DNA of 64,000 bases from Pelobates cultripes (lineage: Eukaryota; Chordata; Amphibia; Anura; Pelobatidae): contig OW240915.1 of assembly GCA_933207985.1 (NCBI GenBank), positions 119,281,895 to 119,345,894 on the forward strand. Reading direction: 5' to 3'. Within the stretch, counting starts at the first letter, position 1. Each line of letters opens with the position of its first letter. This document shows positions 51,182 to 60,939 of the stretch, one piece after another. Position numbers and translations under genes: made by a program. The notes below the pieces were generated by a model. It saw only the letters and a list, made by a program, of their open reading frames with translations, did no database searches and was not told the origin of the DNA.

Positions 51182-52559
51182 TAGAAACATAGAAACATAG
51201 AAACATAGAACATAGAAACATAGAAACATAGAAACATAGAAACATAGAAACATAGAATGTGACGGCAGATAAGAACCATTCGGCCCATCTAGTCTGCCCA
51301 ATTTTCTAAATACTTTCATTAGTCCCTAGTCTTATCTTATAGTTAGGATAGCCTTATGCCTATCCCACGCATGCTTAAACTCCTTTACTGTGTTAACCTC
51401 TACCACTTCAGCTGGAAGGCTATTCCATGCATCCACTACCCTCTCAGTAAAGTAATACTTCCTGATATTATTTTTAAACCTTTGTCCCTCTAATTTAAGA
51501 CTATGTCCTCTTGTTGTGGTAGTTTTTCTTCTTTTAAATATAGTCTCCTCCTTTACTGTGTTGATTCCCTTTATATATTTAAATGTTTCTATCATATCCC
51601 CCCTGTCTCGTCTTTCCTCCAAGCTATACATGTTAAGATCCTTTAACCTTTCCTGGTAAGTTTTATCCCGCAATCCATGAACCAGTTTAGTAGCCCTTCT
51701 CTGAACCCTCTCTAAGGTATCAATATCCTTCTGAAGATACGGTCTCCAGTACTGTGTACAATACTCCAAGTGAGGTCTCACCAGTGTTCTGTACAATGGC
51801 ATGAGCACTTCCCTCTTTCTACTGCTAATACCTCTCCCTATACAACCAAGCATTCTGCTAGCATTTCCTGCTGCTCTATTACATTGTCTGCCTACCTTTA
51901 AGTCATCAGAAATAATCACCCTAAATCCCTTTCCTCATATGTTGAGGTTAGGACTCTATCAAATATTCTGTACTCTGCCCTTGGGTTTTTACGTCCAAGA
52001 TGCATTATCTTGCACTTATCTACATTAAATGTCAGTTGCCACAATTCTGACCATTTTTCTAGTTTACCTAAATCATTTGTCATTTGGCTTATCCCTCCTG
52101 GAACATCAACCCTGTTACATATCTTAGTATCATCAGCAAAAAGACATACCTTACCATCAAGACCTTCTGCATATCACTAATAAAAATATTAGAGAGAATG
52201 GGTCCAAGTACATCCCCTGAGGTACCCCACTGGTGACAAGTCCAAGCGAATATATTCCATTAACTAACCCTCTGGCCTGTCACTCAGCCACTGCCTTACC
52301 ATTCAACAATACAATCCAACTTAAAGATTGCAGTTTATTTGATAGTTTCTATGTGCAGTCAAAGCCTTACTGAAAAAGCAATGAACTGCACCACCCTCTC
52401 TATTTTTAGTTAATTTTAAAATCAATAAGATTAGTTTGGCATGATCTCCCTGAAGTAAACCCATGTTGTCTCTGATCTTGAAATCCATGTGTTTTTAGAT
52501 GTTCATCAATCCTATCCTTTAACATGGTTTCCATCACTTTTCCCACTACTGAAGTAAGG
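51182..52559 (-). mobile_element. CR1/L2-type LINE fragment inserted antisense in the Gypsy element
   Basis: The minus-strand frame 51332-51919 carries the C-terminal RT region (RMLGCIGRGISSRKREVLMP, LVRPHLEYCTQYWRPYLQKD, LKDLNMYSLEERRDRGDMIE, TERVVDAWNSLPAEVVEVNT). The 3' tail is (ATGTTTCT)n at 51182-51258, seen as (AGAAACAT)n. Upstream (51920-52559) lies decayed RT with DRIDEHLKTHGFQDQRQHGF and several small deletions. Possible 5-bp flank CTCCA at 51177-51181 and 52560-52564 is weak. It separates RNase H from integrase. Confidence 0.85.
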
Positions 52560-52564
52560 CTCCA

Positions 52565-53737
52565 CTGCTTGGCTCCATCATGGAGGCTCAGTCTCAGGCG
52601 CCCTGTGGTAAACCTCAGGACAAATTGTTCGTTCCATTGGGGGAAAGGGTTAATATCATGAAGGTGTTTCACGACAATGTGTCTGCTGGTCACCCAGGTA
52701 TTAATAAATCCACTTCTGGTATCATGAGGTCATTCTGGTGGGATTCCCTCAGGAAGGATGTGCAGGCTTGTTCTGTTTGTGCGGTTTCCAAAGAAACTCA
52801 TAAACTCCCTTGTGGCTTGTTACAACCTCTTCCCGTTCCTGAGGTCCCATGGTACCACTTGTCTATGAATTTCATTGTAGAACTTCCTAGTTCTAATGGT
52901 TATACCACTATTCTCATGGTTGTTGACCGTTTTTCTAAAATGGCTCACTTCATCCCTCTCAAGAAATTACAGTCATCTCAAGACCTGGTACTGATCTTTA
53001 TACGTGAGATTGTCCGTCTGCATGGCATTCCTCACAATATTGTATCTGATAGAGGTTCTCAGTTTGTATCCCAGTTTTGGAGGGCTTTCAATAAGCAATT
53101 GGGGATTGAATTGTCTTTTTCATCCTCTTACCACCCCCAGACTAATGGTACAGCTGAGAGGGCTAATCAGTCTTTGGAGTTATACTTGCGTTGTTTCGTT
53201 AATAGCACTCAAGACAATTGGTCCGAATTATTACCATGGGCCGAGTTTGCTAGGAACAATGCTGACCATGACTCCTCTGGGCATAGTCCATTTTTTGTTA
53301 ATAATGGCCGTCATCCTACTGTCCTACCGGCTGTTTTTTCTGACACGGCTATTCCTGCTTTGGATGACCGACTGGCTTCCATCCGTGATACCTGGGTTAA
53401 AGTTCAATCTGCTCTGGGTACTGCTGCTGACCGTTTCAAGCATTTTGCTGATAAACGTCGAGGTGCCAACCCTGTTTACCAAGTGGGTGAGAGGGTTTGG
53501 TTATCTTCTCGTAACATCAGGCTCAAAGTCCCTAGCATGAAATTTGCTCCTAGGTTCCTTGGACCTTTTCGTGTCCTTCGTAGGATCAATCCTGTTGCGT
53601 ACTCTCTGGCCCTTCCGGCCTCCTTGAAAATTCCTAATACCTTTCATGTGTCCTTGCTCAAACCTCTTGTTTGCAATAAATATACTGTCTCAAGTGTCCC
53701 TCCTCCTCCCTTAGTTGTTTATGGCCAAAGAGTATGA
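52565..53737 (+). pseudogene. Gypsy integrase
   Basis: The frame 52580-53737 contains the N-terminal zinc-binding domain ([36 protein letters not shown]), then the DDE core: [11 protein letters not shown] at about 52868, [12 protein letters not shown] (second Asp, about 53049), and [14 protein letters not shown] (catalytic Glu). The first catalytic Asp, expected in S-M-D-F-I-V-E-L, is Asn here. The GPY/F-type module [19 protein letters not shown] follows (about 53558). The ORF ends just before the chromodomain through a frameshift at about 53720. The insertion upstream and the Asp-to-Asn change make it inactive. Confidence 0.88.
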
Positions 53738-53938
53738 GGTCTCCTCCATAATTGATTCCAGGTTTTCTCTGGGCACTTTACAGTACTTGGTGGATTGGAA
53801 AGGTTATGGACCAGCCGATCGTTCTTGGGTTCCGACATCTGATATACATGCTCGCCGCAAGATTCTCTATTTTCCTGCCAAATTTCCTCTTAAACCTGGT
53901 CCTGCCCGCCCGGTGGGCGTTCTTCAGGTGGGGGGTAA
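53715..53938 (+). pseudogene. Gypsy chromodomain
   Basis: [20 protein letters not shown] then DWKGYGPADRSWVPTSDIHA (about 53735-53850) is a classical chromodomain with the aromatic W-x-G-Y and S-W-x-P blocks. Such domains direct integration of chromoviruses to chromatin marks. It is in a different frame from the integrase, and the frame continues through the 3' LTR start without a stop until 54038. The purine-rich GGTGGGGGGTAA at 53927-53938 is the polypurine tract. Confidence 0.85.
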
Positions 53939-54425
53939 TGTCACGTATTCATCCGCTTACAAAAATGTGGTTAATGACATTTACTGTCCACACAGGAAAA
54001 GTTGTGCGGAGCAACAACCAAATCCACAGAAGGGTTAATGCTGAGCAGCAATTATGCAAATGAGATCTGGTAACTGCCTTTGGGGTCAAAGGCCGGTTAC
54101 AGCCTATCAGACCTAGAGGAGGGGTATTTAGGCCCAGTTCTAATCCTGCTCAGTGCCCTGTCGTGGTTTCCCTTGTGGTTGTCCGAGAGCGTGTTATTGA
54201 TTCTGGTTATTTGACTTTGGCATTGTTTTTGACTTCCCTGTTTTCCGGCATCCCTGACTCCTGGCTTTTCCTTATCGTTGTGTCTCTTTCTGTTTCCCTT
54301 GACCTCGGCTATTCCTGACTATTCTTTGGTACGTTAGTCCGGCCATCCTAAGGTCCGGTATACGTTACCTATCAGTCCTCTGTGTTACACAGTTCTACGT
54401 GCTGGATCATTCTGTAATCCTGACA
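53939..54425 (+). repeat. Gypsy 3' LTR
   Basis: TGTCACGTATTC...AATCCTGACA, followed by the TSD copy GAAGG. Confidence 0.88.
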
Positions 54426-54430
54426 GAAGG

Positions 54431-55180
54431 GCCAACAAAAGTCTGAATGACAGAGCCTTCGGAGTCAATCAGATCCATATCTCAAGCAATTTGGAAGGAT
54501 AATTTCGTTATCTCTAGATTTCCCATGGGTGCTTACTATCACATTCACACCCTAGATCTTCGCATTATCTCAGAAAAGAACTTCCAATTGAGTGCCCTAT
54601 CATTTGGCCTCACTGCAGCCCCAAGAACCTTATATATGCTTATAGTGATATTGAGAGTCCAGAACACCACCTGGTTCCATTATCTGGATGATCTACTTCT
54701 GGTAGCCTCAGACCCACAGAATGCAGGCACACAGAGTGATACAGTTCTTTCACAATGCCTGAAGTTTAGCTGCTTCATGAATATCAAGAAAAGCAGTTTC
54801 ACACCAGCTCAGAGGTTGACATTTCTGGGTGGAAAATTCTATGCTGTGCTTTTTCCCTATCTCAGGAACAGTTCCACAGATTGTGGAAGTTTTCTCTTCC
54901 AGTTTCTTCATTTTTGCTTGGTAACAGCAAGAAAGTATATGCAACTACTAGGAATCCTGGCTTCCACCATCAGACTTGTCAAATGGGCCCATTGGCATCT
55001 CAGGATTCCTCAAAGGTCCTTCCTATCTTGGCTCAACAACAGAAAGATGAATTGGAGCCAGCCACTGACGATGTCACCATCAGTGGAGTTACACCTTACC
55101 TGGTAGCTGAAAAGAGAGAATATATCTCTGGGTTTCCAGTGAACAGAACCTCATTGGTCAATTATAAGCTCGAATTTCAG
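54431..55180 (+). pseudogene. DIRS reverse transcriptase (right of the Gypsy insertion)
   Basis: The frame 54447-55106 encodes the RT palm of a DIRS-group element: SRFPMGAYYHIHTLDLR (block A region), SALSFGLTAAPRTLYMLIVI, WFHYLDDLLLVASD (Y-L-D-D, about 54679), CFMNIKKSSFTPAQRLTFLG and RKYMQLLGILASTIRLVKWA. In block A the catalytic Asp normally in D-A-Y is Gly in MGAYYHI, so the enzyme is inactive. A frameshift after about 55100 leads to the RNase H segment. The 5' part lies at 47160-47809, before the Gypsy element. Confidence 0.8.
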
Positions 55181-55199
55181 TTTTAAAAGATTTGTTGCA

Positions 55200-55620
55200 C
55201 AGTGTTTGGATCATTTTACCCAAGGTCTGTGGATAAGGGAAGGCACAATATTACCATTCAATTGTATGGAATTACAAGTAATTTTCAGGGCTCTTCTTTA
55301 CTTCAGAGGGTTGCTGAAGAACAAGTGGGTTCAATTTTGTTTAAATATCAATGCATCTGTATCCTATATGAATCGTCAAGGTGCGTCTCACAGCCACTTA
55401 TTGATGAGGGAATTACAGCCCATGATGATCAGGGCACAGAAGAACAATCAGGAGCTCAGAATACAATGGCTGATTACCTGAGCCGAATAACTGTGGGCAA
55501 GGTGGAATGGCAACTATGTCCCGACATATCATCAGGCTTGACTCACCCTCCCTACATAGATCTGATGGCCATTTCTCTGATCTACAAGGTCCAGAAGTAT
55601 TTTTCTAGATTTTAGGACCA
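55200..55620 (+). pseudogene. DIRS RNase H region
   Basis: Frames 55202-55615 and 55206-55481 carry NCMELQVIFRALLYFRGLLK, SVSYMNRQGASHSHLLMREL and MADYLSRITVGKVEWQL. This is the RNase H / connection part of DIRS elements (N-x-x-A-D-x-L-S-R-x-x-x-x-x-x-E-W). The parts are in different frames, so it is broken. Confidence 0.65.
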
Positions 55621-55739
55621 GAATGCTCAAAGTCAGGATACGCTGACTCAAATTTGGAATTTGAATCTGTTGTACATATTTTTCCTGTTTTCAACTTTCC
55701 TAAAGATAATTCAAAAGTAGACAGTGGAAGGCCACGAAG

Positions 55740-56612
55740 ACTCTAAATTCCTATGATGAGTAAGATGAATCTGGAACCTCCAAGGGAAATTCCAGTACGT
55801 CTAGACCTATTACAAGGTCCCTTGACACACCAAGATCTTCAAGTTCTGGTGTTGATGCGGGAGTCTCTATGTATAGGCTTCCCTGAGACGGTCATTGAGA
55901 TCCTCTTACAGTCCTAAAAATACTTTACAAAACTTGGCATGCATTTGTCTGTTGGTCTCAAGATTAGAGGTTGGAATTACTCCTCAATCAGGCCTAGAAA
56001 GGGTCTGAGTTATAACACTCTAGAGAAGCACATATCTGCACTTTCCACATTGATAGGTACCAATTGAACATTGGAGCCCCTGGTGCTTTGCTTCATGAAA
56101 GCAGCGATTAAACTAAGCCTCCACTGAGGGTGTTGAAGCCATTATGTGATGTACCAGTGGTCTCACGGGCTCTGACTAAACCATCATTCGAACCTCTAGC
56201 AGGAGCTTCCATGGTGGTAGCACAGAAAGTGCTGTTGCTGGTGGCTGGTACCTCAGCAAGGTGAATGTGTGAACTTCAGGCTTGGTCCTGTGAACCCCCA
56301 TTCACTAATTTTCAACAGGATATGGTTGTCTTGCATTTAGCACCAGAGATCCTGTCTAAGGGGAAAGCTTATTAATGCCATTCTCTAACTGTGCCGAAAG
56401 GTATCAGGGCACTCTTCACTCATGCTGTTGCAGCATCATGGGCTTCCATGGCAATGGTTTCTGCTGACACTTTTTGTAAAGCTGGAATTTGGACCTTTTT
56501 AGACATGTTTGTCTGGGATTTCATACTGGACGTTAAAGCAATCAATGATGCACAATTGGACGTCAAGTACTTAACTCAGTTCAATCTTCTAATCTATGTT
56601 GAATTGTTCTGA
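55740..56612 (+). pseudogene. DIRS tyrosine recombinase region, decayed
   Basis: The upstream part (55755-56340) is readable only in mixed frames. The C-terminal frame 56391-56612 encodes GIRALFTHAVAASWASMAMV then SADTFCKAGIWTFLDMFVWD and FILDVKAINDAQLDVKYL. This resembles the end of DIRS-1 recombinases (A-H-S-x-R-x-V-A-A-S-W ... I-C-x-A-x-x-W-S-x-x-x-T-F). The expected Arg after HS is Ala-Val here and the terminal Tyr is not clear. It lies directly before the internal complementary region, as in DIRS-1. Confidence 0.6.
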
Positions 56613-56660
56613 TTGGCAGTTATTTAAGTTTCTGTACCTCCCTTTGTTAGCTTGGGTATT

Positions 56661-56760
56661 CCCATGATGTATATGCTGCCATGATTAGCCAGGAAAGTGG
56701 AAAATGTATTTACTTACCGTAATTTTCTTTTCCTGGCTATTATTCATGGTAGCATATACT
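56661..56760 (+). repeat. DIRS internal complementary region
   Basis: The left part, CCCATGATGTATATGCTGCC ATGATTAGCC, is complementary to the left terminus at 44132. The right part (from GGAAAATG at about 56699 through TTACCGTAATTTTCTTTTCC and GGCTATTATTCATGG) is complementary to the right terminus 56905-56959. It thus contains a left-right terminus junction, the DIRS-1 hallmark used to template circular DNA. Confidence 0.75.
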
Positions 56761-56811
56761 ACCCACCCATCAATGTCTCTATTTATCTACTGTAGAGCTT
56801 GTTACTGACTG

Positions 56812-56959
56812 AAGACCTTAGGAATGGAGCCTCCTTTTAAAGTCTTTGGTGTTTTTCCTGTCCTATCGGCTGTAAGGGGCGGAGCTAACCCATGATGTAT
56901 ATGCTGCCATGAATAATAGTCAGGAAAAGAAAATTACGGTAAGTATGAATACATTTTCC
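56812..56959 (+). repeat. DIRS right inverted terminal repeat
   Basis: The reverse complement of 44132-44252, extended outward by the segment AGTCAGGAAAAGAAAATTAC ... ATTTTCC. The left end lacks this extension, so termini are asymmetrical or the left end is truncated. Confidence 0.75.
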
Positions 56960-57216
56960 ATCTATTTAGACATAGAATTGGTTATATTAATCTCTGTATT
57001 ATATTTTGACAGATGCAAATCCACTATTTTATTATTATAGATTTGAATAGTACCCCCCTCTCCCCCATTTTTTTATTTCATGTTGATCATTAGTTTTTCA
57101 CCTTCCCTCCTTATTTCTACTCATTTCTATTGTTAACTGTTGATTTCTTTATATAACAAATTAATGTGAAATATGTTTTTTAAAATACTGTTCAAAAAAA
57201 ATCATTTGAAAAAAGA
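56960..57216 (+). mobile_element. LINE 3' tail (probable continuation of 43640-44127)
   Basis: AT-rich sequence ending in a CAAAAAAAATCATTTGAAAAAA-like tail, resembling an L1/Tx1 3' end. Position directly after the DIRS right end suggests the two pieces flank one DIRS insertion. Direct tail similarity to the other LINE copies is not strong. Confidence 0.45.
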
Positions 57217-58040
57217 TTAAGCTGTGACCTGAAATTACTATGTATAAAACAGCAAACTGACTTTAATTTACCTTCAGATTTGTACAGTAGCTGGGTTTTT
57301 CACTACATATTTTTATGGAATTATATCTGAATGGCAAACTTTAGGCAAATATGACTGCACTATTTCTATAGAAAGCGGCTTGGCTATTTTAGCCTTAATT
57401 TCACCATTCATATTTAATCCATTAAAATTTTATATTGAGTGAATAATCCTGTAGGAGATACAATTTGACTTTGAAAGAGCACAAATTCCAGAAAGTGCAT
57501 AAAGGCTGCACAGTCACTTGACAAAGGAAGAATAAATGAACAAATAAATGTGTGTTCTCTGTACTCTTTATTCTTTCATTCCATGGGATGCAATGTGAGA
57601 ACTAGTAAAAAGATTGAAACCACTCGCCAATGTTTGCTCATCCTCTTGGCTGTGTAGTTAAACAAAGCAGAAGACTCGCATACATACAGAGGGACTTGGT
57701 CAGTGGCCCTCCCTCCCCTATATTGAGCATGTGATTGGATACTTGTTGAAGCACTGGATAAGTGGCAAAGAACTTATTAAAGGGATGACAGAACATTGCC
57801 AGCTGGGATCAGTGCTCTTTATCTGTTGCATTTTGACTCAACTGGCTACCAGCCAAGGTGGGGGTGATCCATTTCCAAGAGCAGTAGAAGTGGCCAGCTG
57901 TATAGGTTGCAGTTGCCAAAGACACTACTGACAAAGACAGACTGAGCACTTCAGCAAATTGGTCATGGACCAAGGCCCTGAGGCCACTGTGGGCCAGTCT
58001 GTCACTTCTGGACAACAATACATTCCTATTAGCAAACAAA
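57217..58040. other. No gene recognised
   Basis: AT-rich to mixed sequence without domain-bearing ORFs or repeats I can name. Could be host intron, given TCEA exons on the minus strand at 59.6-60.2 kb. Confidence 0.3.
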
Positions 58041-58049
58041 CAGTTTATT

Positions 58050-58520
58050 TAATATCCTTATGTCATACTACAAGCAAGCCTTAGAGTCCCACAATACTAG
58101 TCAGGCCTTACAAGTTACTGTCCTAACACTCCGGCGTTATGTTTGAGATGTTAAACTGCCGGAGGGCAACATGATACACATTTGGTGGGAATATTGGGGA
58201 ATCCGACTGCATGGGAGGAAGTGTGCACGCTCATACCTGCACTGAATATTAAAGATATTCCCCATGACACACTTACATACCTATTTTTCTTGTTCCCCCA
58301 GGGTTTAGTCAACGCCTCCAAACAGGTGGTGGCAATAATTGCCCTGGCAGCGAGAAACTTAATAGCAGTCCATTGGAAACAAACACTATGTCCCTCCAAG
58401 ATCCAACTGATTGACAATATCAACAATTTTTTGATTTACGAACATATGACCACTAACTCACTCACAAAACACAACCTCTTCACAGACACCTGGAAACCAT
58501 GCCTACCCCTATCAGACTCC
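58050..58520 (+). pseudogene. Tx1/L1-like LINE ORF2 C-terminal fragment (second)
   Basis: The frame 58182-58553 contains GNPTAWEEVCTLIPALNIKD, LTYLFFLFPQGLVNASKQVV, AIIALAARNLIAVHWKQTLC and YEHMTTNSLTKHNLFTDTWK. These match the end of L1/Tx1 ORF2 proteins (A-A-K-x-x-I-A-x-x-W-K ... P-S ... W-x-P-W). Upstream (58050-58180) the Cys/His motif is decayed and in another frame. It is a 5'-truncated copy. After about 58525 it is interrupted by an L2 3' end. Confidence 0.7.
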
Positions 58521-58524
58521 CCCC

Positions 58525-58885
58525 TAGTTTTCAATCCTTTAAGAAGTGCCTGAAAACCCCATCTCTTTAGGAAAGCTTATGGCCTCCCAGAGTAACCTCT
58601 ACCTTACACACCTGTCTCTTGCTCTCTCCTATAGGGCAGCGCTTTACTCTCCTCCGGCCCTGCTTCACTCCCACCTTATTTGACTGATATTCCTGTCCTA
58701 ATGTGTCTTATACCCTACCGCCTATAGACTGTAAGCTCATTTGAGCAGGGTCCTCTTCAACCTATTGTTCCTGTAGGTTTTCTTGTAATTGTCCTATTTA
58801 TAGTTGCATCCCCCATCTCATAATATTGTAAAGCACTATGGAATCTGTTGACGCAATATAAATGCTTATAATAATAACTACATGT
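58525..58885 (+). mobile_element. L2-type LINE 3' end
   Basis: Starts with SFKKCLKTPSL-type coding (AAGAAGTGCCTGAAAACCCC, the last ORF2 codons). The typical L2 3' UTR follows: CTATAGACTGTAAGCTCATT, GAGCAGGGTCCTCTT, TTGTAAAGCACTATGGAATC and ATATAAATGCTTATAATAAT. It is the 3' end only. Confidence 0.75.
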
Positions 58886-59230
58886 CCACCAATCATTGAC
58901 GACACAATGAGATAAAAAAATTTAAATAACACACTGCACAAGTATAACAGATTATTCCCCACATAATTCACGACCACTACCCTCTACCCAGCAGGAGACA
59001 GTCCATGGCTTTATATACCTATGTGAAGATATCTGATAGTTAAGTTATGAGTAGTACTCATAACTCATAGTAGCTAGTAACAAGAACGAGCCCTGCTGTT
59101 TGAGTATTGTTATACTTACCCGCATTGGTTGATGATGTCTAAATATTTCTCATCCTGTATATGAAATACATTGCTTGCCCCATGTATTGTACCTCTTGCT
59201 ATGACAAGCTCAATAAAACATTGATAAAAT
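58886..59230 (+). mobile_element. LINE 3' UTR and tail (probable)
   Basis: Ends with GCTATGACAAGCTCAATAAA ACATTG, which resembles the 3' end of frog L1/Tx1 elements. It likely continues the LINE copy interrupted by the L2 fragment. No ORF. Confidence 0.45.
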
Positions 59231-59380
59231 GTTTTTTTACTGTCCACTGCAAATCTGAAGCTTCCATGGCACACTTACCTGGGGTATATTTCTACTCACC
59301 AGGGCTTAATTGCCACTTGCCAATGACTAGTAGACAAGTGAAAATGTTGAGCCCTACTGCAAGGATTATACATAGGTTTA

Positions 59381-59394
59381 TGTATGTATGTATG

Positions 59395-59433
<39 letters not shown>
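59381..59433. repeat. (ATGT)n-(AT)n microsatellite
   Basis: ATGTATGTATGTATGT followed by (AT)n to about 59431. Confidence 0.9.
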
Positions 59434-59438
<5 letters not shown>

Positions 59439-59634
59439 TTAATAGATGGATGGACAAATGGAAAGATAGAGAGATTAATAAACAGATACAAACAGGGTTA
59501 TATTGGCAGAGTGAGAGGCAGGATCAGCTGAATAATGGATACATGGATGCTTACATTGTAATAAAAATAGACATAGCAATTAGAGTTAATAGAAAAATGA
59601 TATTCGATTACTAGATATAAAGGGGGTCACACAC

Positions 59635-59781
59635 CTGATTGTAGGTGCAGTTCTTCTTTTTGCACTTGTCACACTGTAGTAAGTCTGTTTGTGTTCCACC
59701 TGTTTTTGCCATTTGATGCTCCCTAATGGCTTCTTGTGTTAGAGTGTTCCTGAGTTCCCGCAGCTCATCACTGGCCATCTC
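59635..59781 (-). CDS. tcea: TFIIS (TCEA) exon: linker and start of zinc ribbon
   Basis: A 147-bp exon on the minus strand encodes 49 residues, beginning [20 protein letters not shown] and continuing [20 protein letters not shown] to KKKNCTYNQ. This is the TFIIS interdomain linker and the first half of the C-terminal zinc ribbon (C-x-x-C). TFIIS binds RNA polymerase II in the nucleus and stimulates cleavage of backtracked transcripts. The exon is bounded by an AG acceptor (59782-59783 region, CCAG|GAGATGG) and a GT donor (CAG|GTGTGTG). Both boundaries equal the conserved positions in vertebrate TCEA genes. The next exon, with the acidic D-E catalytic hairpin and second Cys pair, is not found in the window. 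Which TCEA paralogue it is stays open; features of TCEA2 and TCEA3 are mixed. Confidence 0.88.
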
Positions 59782-59852
59782 CTGGCAATTATGGAAAAAT
59801 GGCATCAGGCATCAATGAACAGAGGACACATCAAGGGCATTTAAACCAACTT

Positions 59853-59929
59853 TAACCCCTTAAGGACACATGATATGTGTGACATGTCATGATTCCCTTT
59901 TATTCCAGAAGTGTGGTCCTTAAGGGGTT
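59853..59929. mobile_element. Small MITE (about 75 bp), copy 2, in a TCEA intron
   Basis: TTAACCCCTTAAGGAC and GTCCTTAAGGGGTTAA are inverted ends. The core (ACATGATATGTGTGACATGT, ATTCCCTTTTATTCCAG) matches 35409-35487. It lies in the intron between the two TCEA exons. Confidence 0.75.
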
Positions 59930-60035
59930 AATGAAATGACTATGTGATTACCTAGTATAATGGAGAGAAGGAAAAAGAGCAAATAAAGGATGGATTATCA
60001 AATGTGTAGTTACCACAGGCCATCATTGCTCTTAC

Positions 60036-60188
60036 CTCTGCTGTCATTATTGCAATTCTTTGGGGGGTCACCACTCCACAAAGAACATTCCGTCTGAGAT
60101 TTGGATTCTTTGGATCCTTTAAGTTGCTGATACGACTCCTGACCCTGTTCCTATATTTCATGTCAGTGACCTTCATTTCATTGTATAT
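60036..60188 (-). CDS. tcea: TFIIS (TCEA) exon: central domain II part
   Basis: The minus strand reads [20 protein letters not shown] then [20 protein letters not shown] and [11 protein letters not shown], ending at a good GT donor (CAGAG|GTAAGAGC). This is TFIIS domain II, which docks on RNA polymerase II. It joins in phase to EMASD of the next exon. The upstream boundary is unclear. Protein similarity extends to ATATAC at about 60188, but no AG lies directly before it (TTAACCTTCTTACG|TATATAC); the only nearby AG is inside the similar region (ATGAAG|GTCACT). A mutated or non-canonical acceptor, or a sequence error, is possible. N-terminal exons are not seen. Confidence 0.82.
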
Positions 60189-60299
60189 ACGTAAGAAGGT
60201 TAAGGACAATGACCATGTATAAAAACAATTGCAGAAAGACACAATGGCAGAGACAAAGCATGTATTAGACATGAAGAATGTTGCTCCAACTAATGGGGA

Positions 60300-60900
60300 A
60301 AATAAAAAGTATATATAAAATGCAACTCACAGATGTAACATGATAACCCTTATTGATGTTAACATATTATTTCTCTCCATTTCAATATAGCGTAGCAGGA
60401 GTACAAGGGCTTGAAGTCAGCAAATCCCACACCGGTCTATTACAAAATTGACTTATATTGCTTCTCAAAGTTTTATTGTGGGGACAGGTAACTTTTCACC
60501 CAGTGTGCCAAAGATTTGTGCACTCTCCCATTTCTCTCAGTCCCCTTTACACTTCGTGTTTACACATTGTGTTTTGCATTATCTCCCTCTTTTGCCTTAA
60601 AACAATATCTTCGATAACCCGGAGAGCCGCTCTGTTATACTCTCTAAGCTCTCACACGTACACCCCCAGTTCCATACACACATTCCCATACATGCAAACA
60701 GCAATGCACATTTCCAAGTTAACTTGTTTGTCATACTAACAGAATAATCACCACAATATGTGATGATCTTCCCCTCGCAGGGAATTTCAAAAACAAATAG
60801 CGTATAAAAAAAATTAAAAATAAAAATAAACACACAGCCCATTAGAAAATATCCCACAAACTGGAATAACGTTGCCCTTGCCATGCAAGATTATCAACTT
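60300..60900. other. No gene recognised
   Basis: Probable TCEA intron. AT-rich, small ORFs without domains. A run TAAAAAAAATTAAAAATAAA near 60805. Confidence 0.3.
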
Positions 60901-60939
60901 TTTGAGATTTAGTATCATCTGAGCTGCGATGTGTGATTA

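Larger units (their letters stand above)
47810..54425 (+). mobile_element. Chromodomain (sushi-like) Gypsy retrotransposon with both LTRs, TSD GAAGG
   Basis: LTRs are at 47810-48305 (496 bp) and 53939-54425 (487 bp), with TGTCA...TGACA ends. GAAGG occurs at 47805-47809 and 54426-54430, an exact 5-bp TSD. The internal order is gag with a zinc knuckle, protease, RT, RNase H, integrase and chromodomain, diagnostic for the chromovirus clade including vertebrate sushi elements. An antisense LINE fragment (51182-52559) is inserted between RNase H and integrase. LTRs differ by a 9-bp indel (a repeated GGTTATTCT word) and a few substitutions. Frameshifts break gag and pol. Confidence 0.92.
44130..56959 (+). 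mobile_element. DIRS-1-type retroelement (split by later insertions)
   Basis: Inverted terminal repeats are visible at 44132-44252 and 56812-56936. They share GGCAGCATATACATCATGGG, TTACAGCC and AAAGGAGGCTCCATTCCT in inverted order. An internal complementary region lies at 56661-56760, containing sequence complementary to both termini, as in DIRS-1. Coding remnants are gag-like (46510-47142), RT (47160-47809 and 54426-55180), RNase H (55200-55620) and a recombinase-like part (55740-56612). Removing the solo LTR and the Gypsy insertion leaves about 5 kb, the usual DIRS size. Right terminus ATTTTCC at about 56959. Confidence 0.75.

Noticed and set aside
57731..57931. Possible short LINE RT-like frame (HWISGKELIKGMTEHCQLGS)
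   Set aside because: It recalls the region before LINE RT block C, but the match is short and no neighbouring block supports it.
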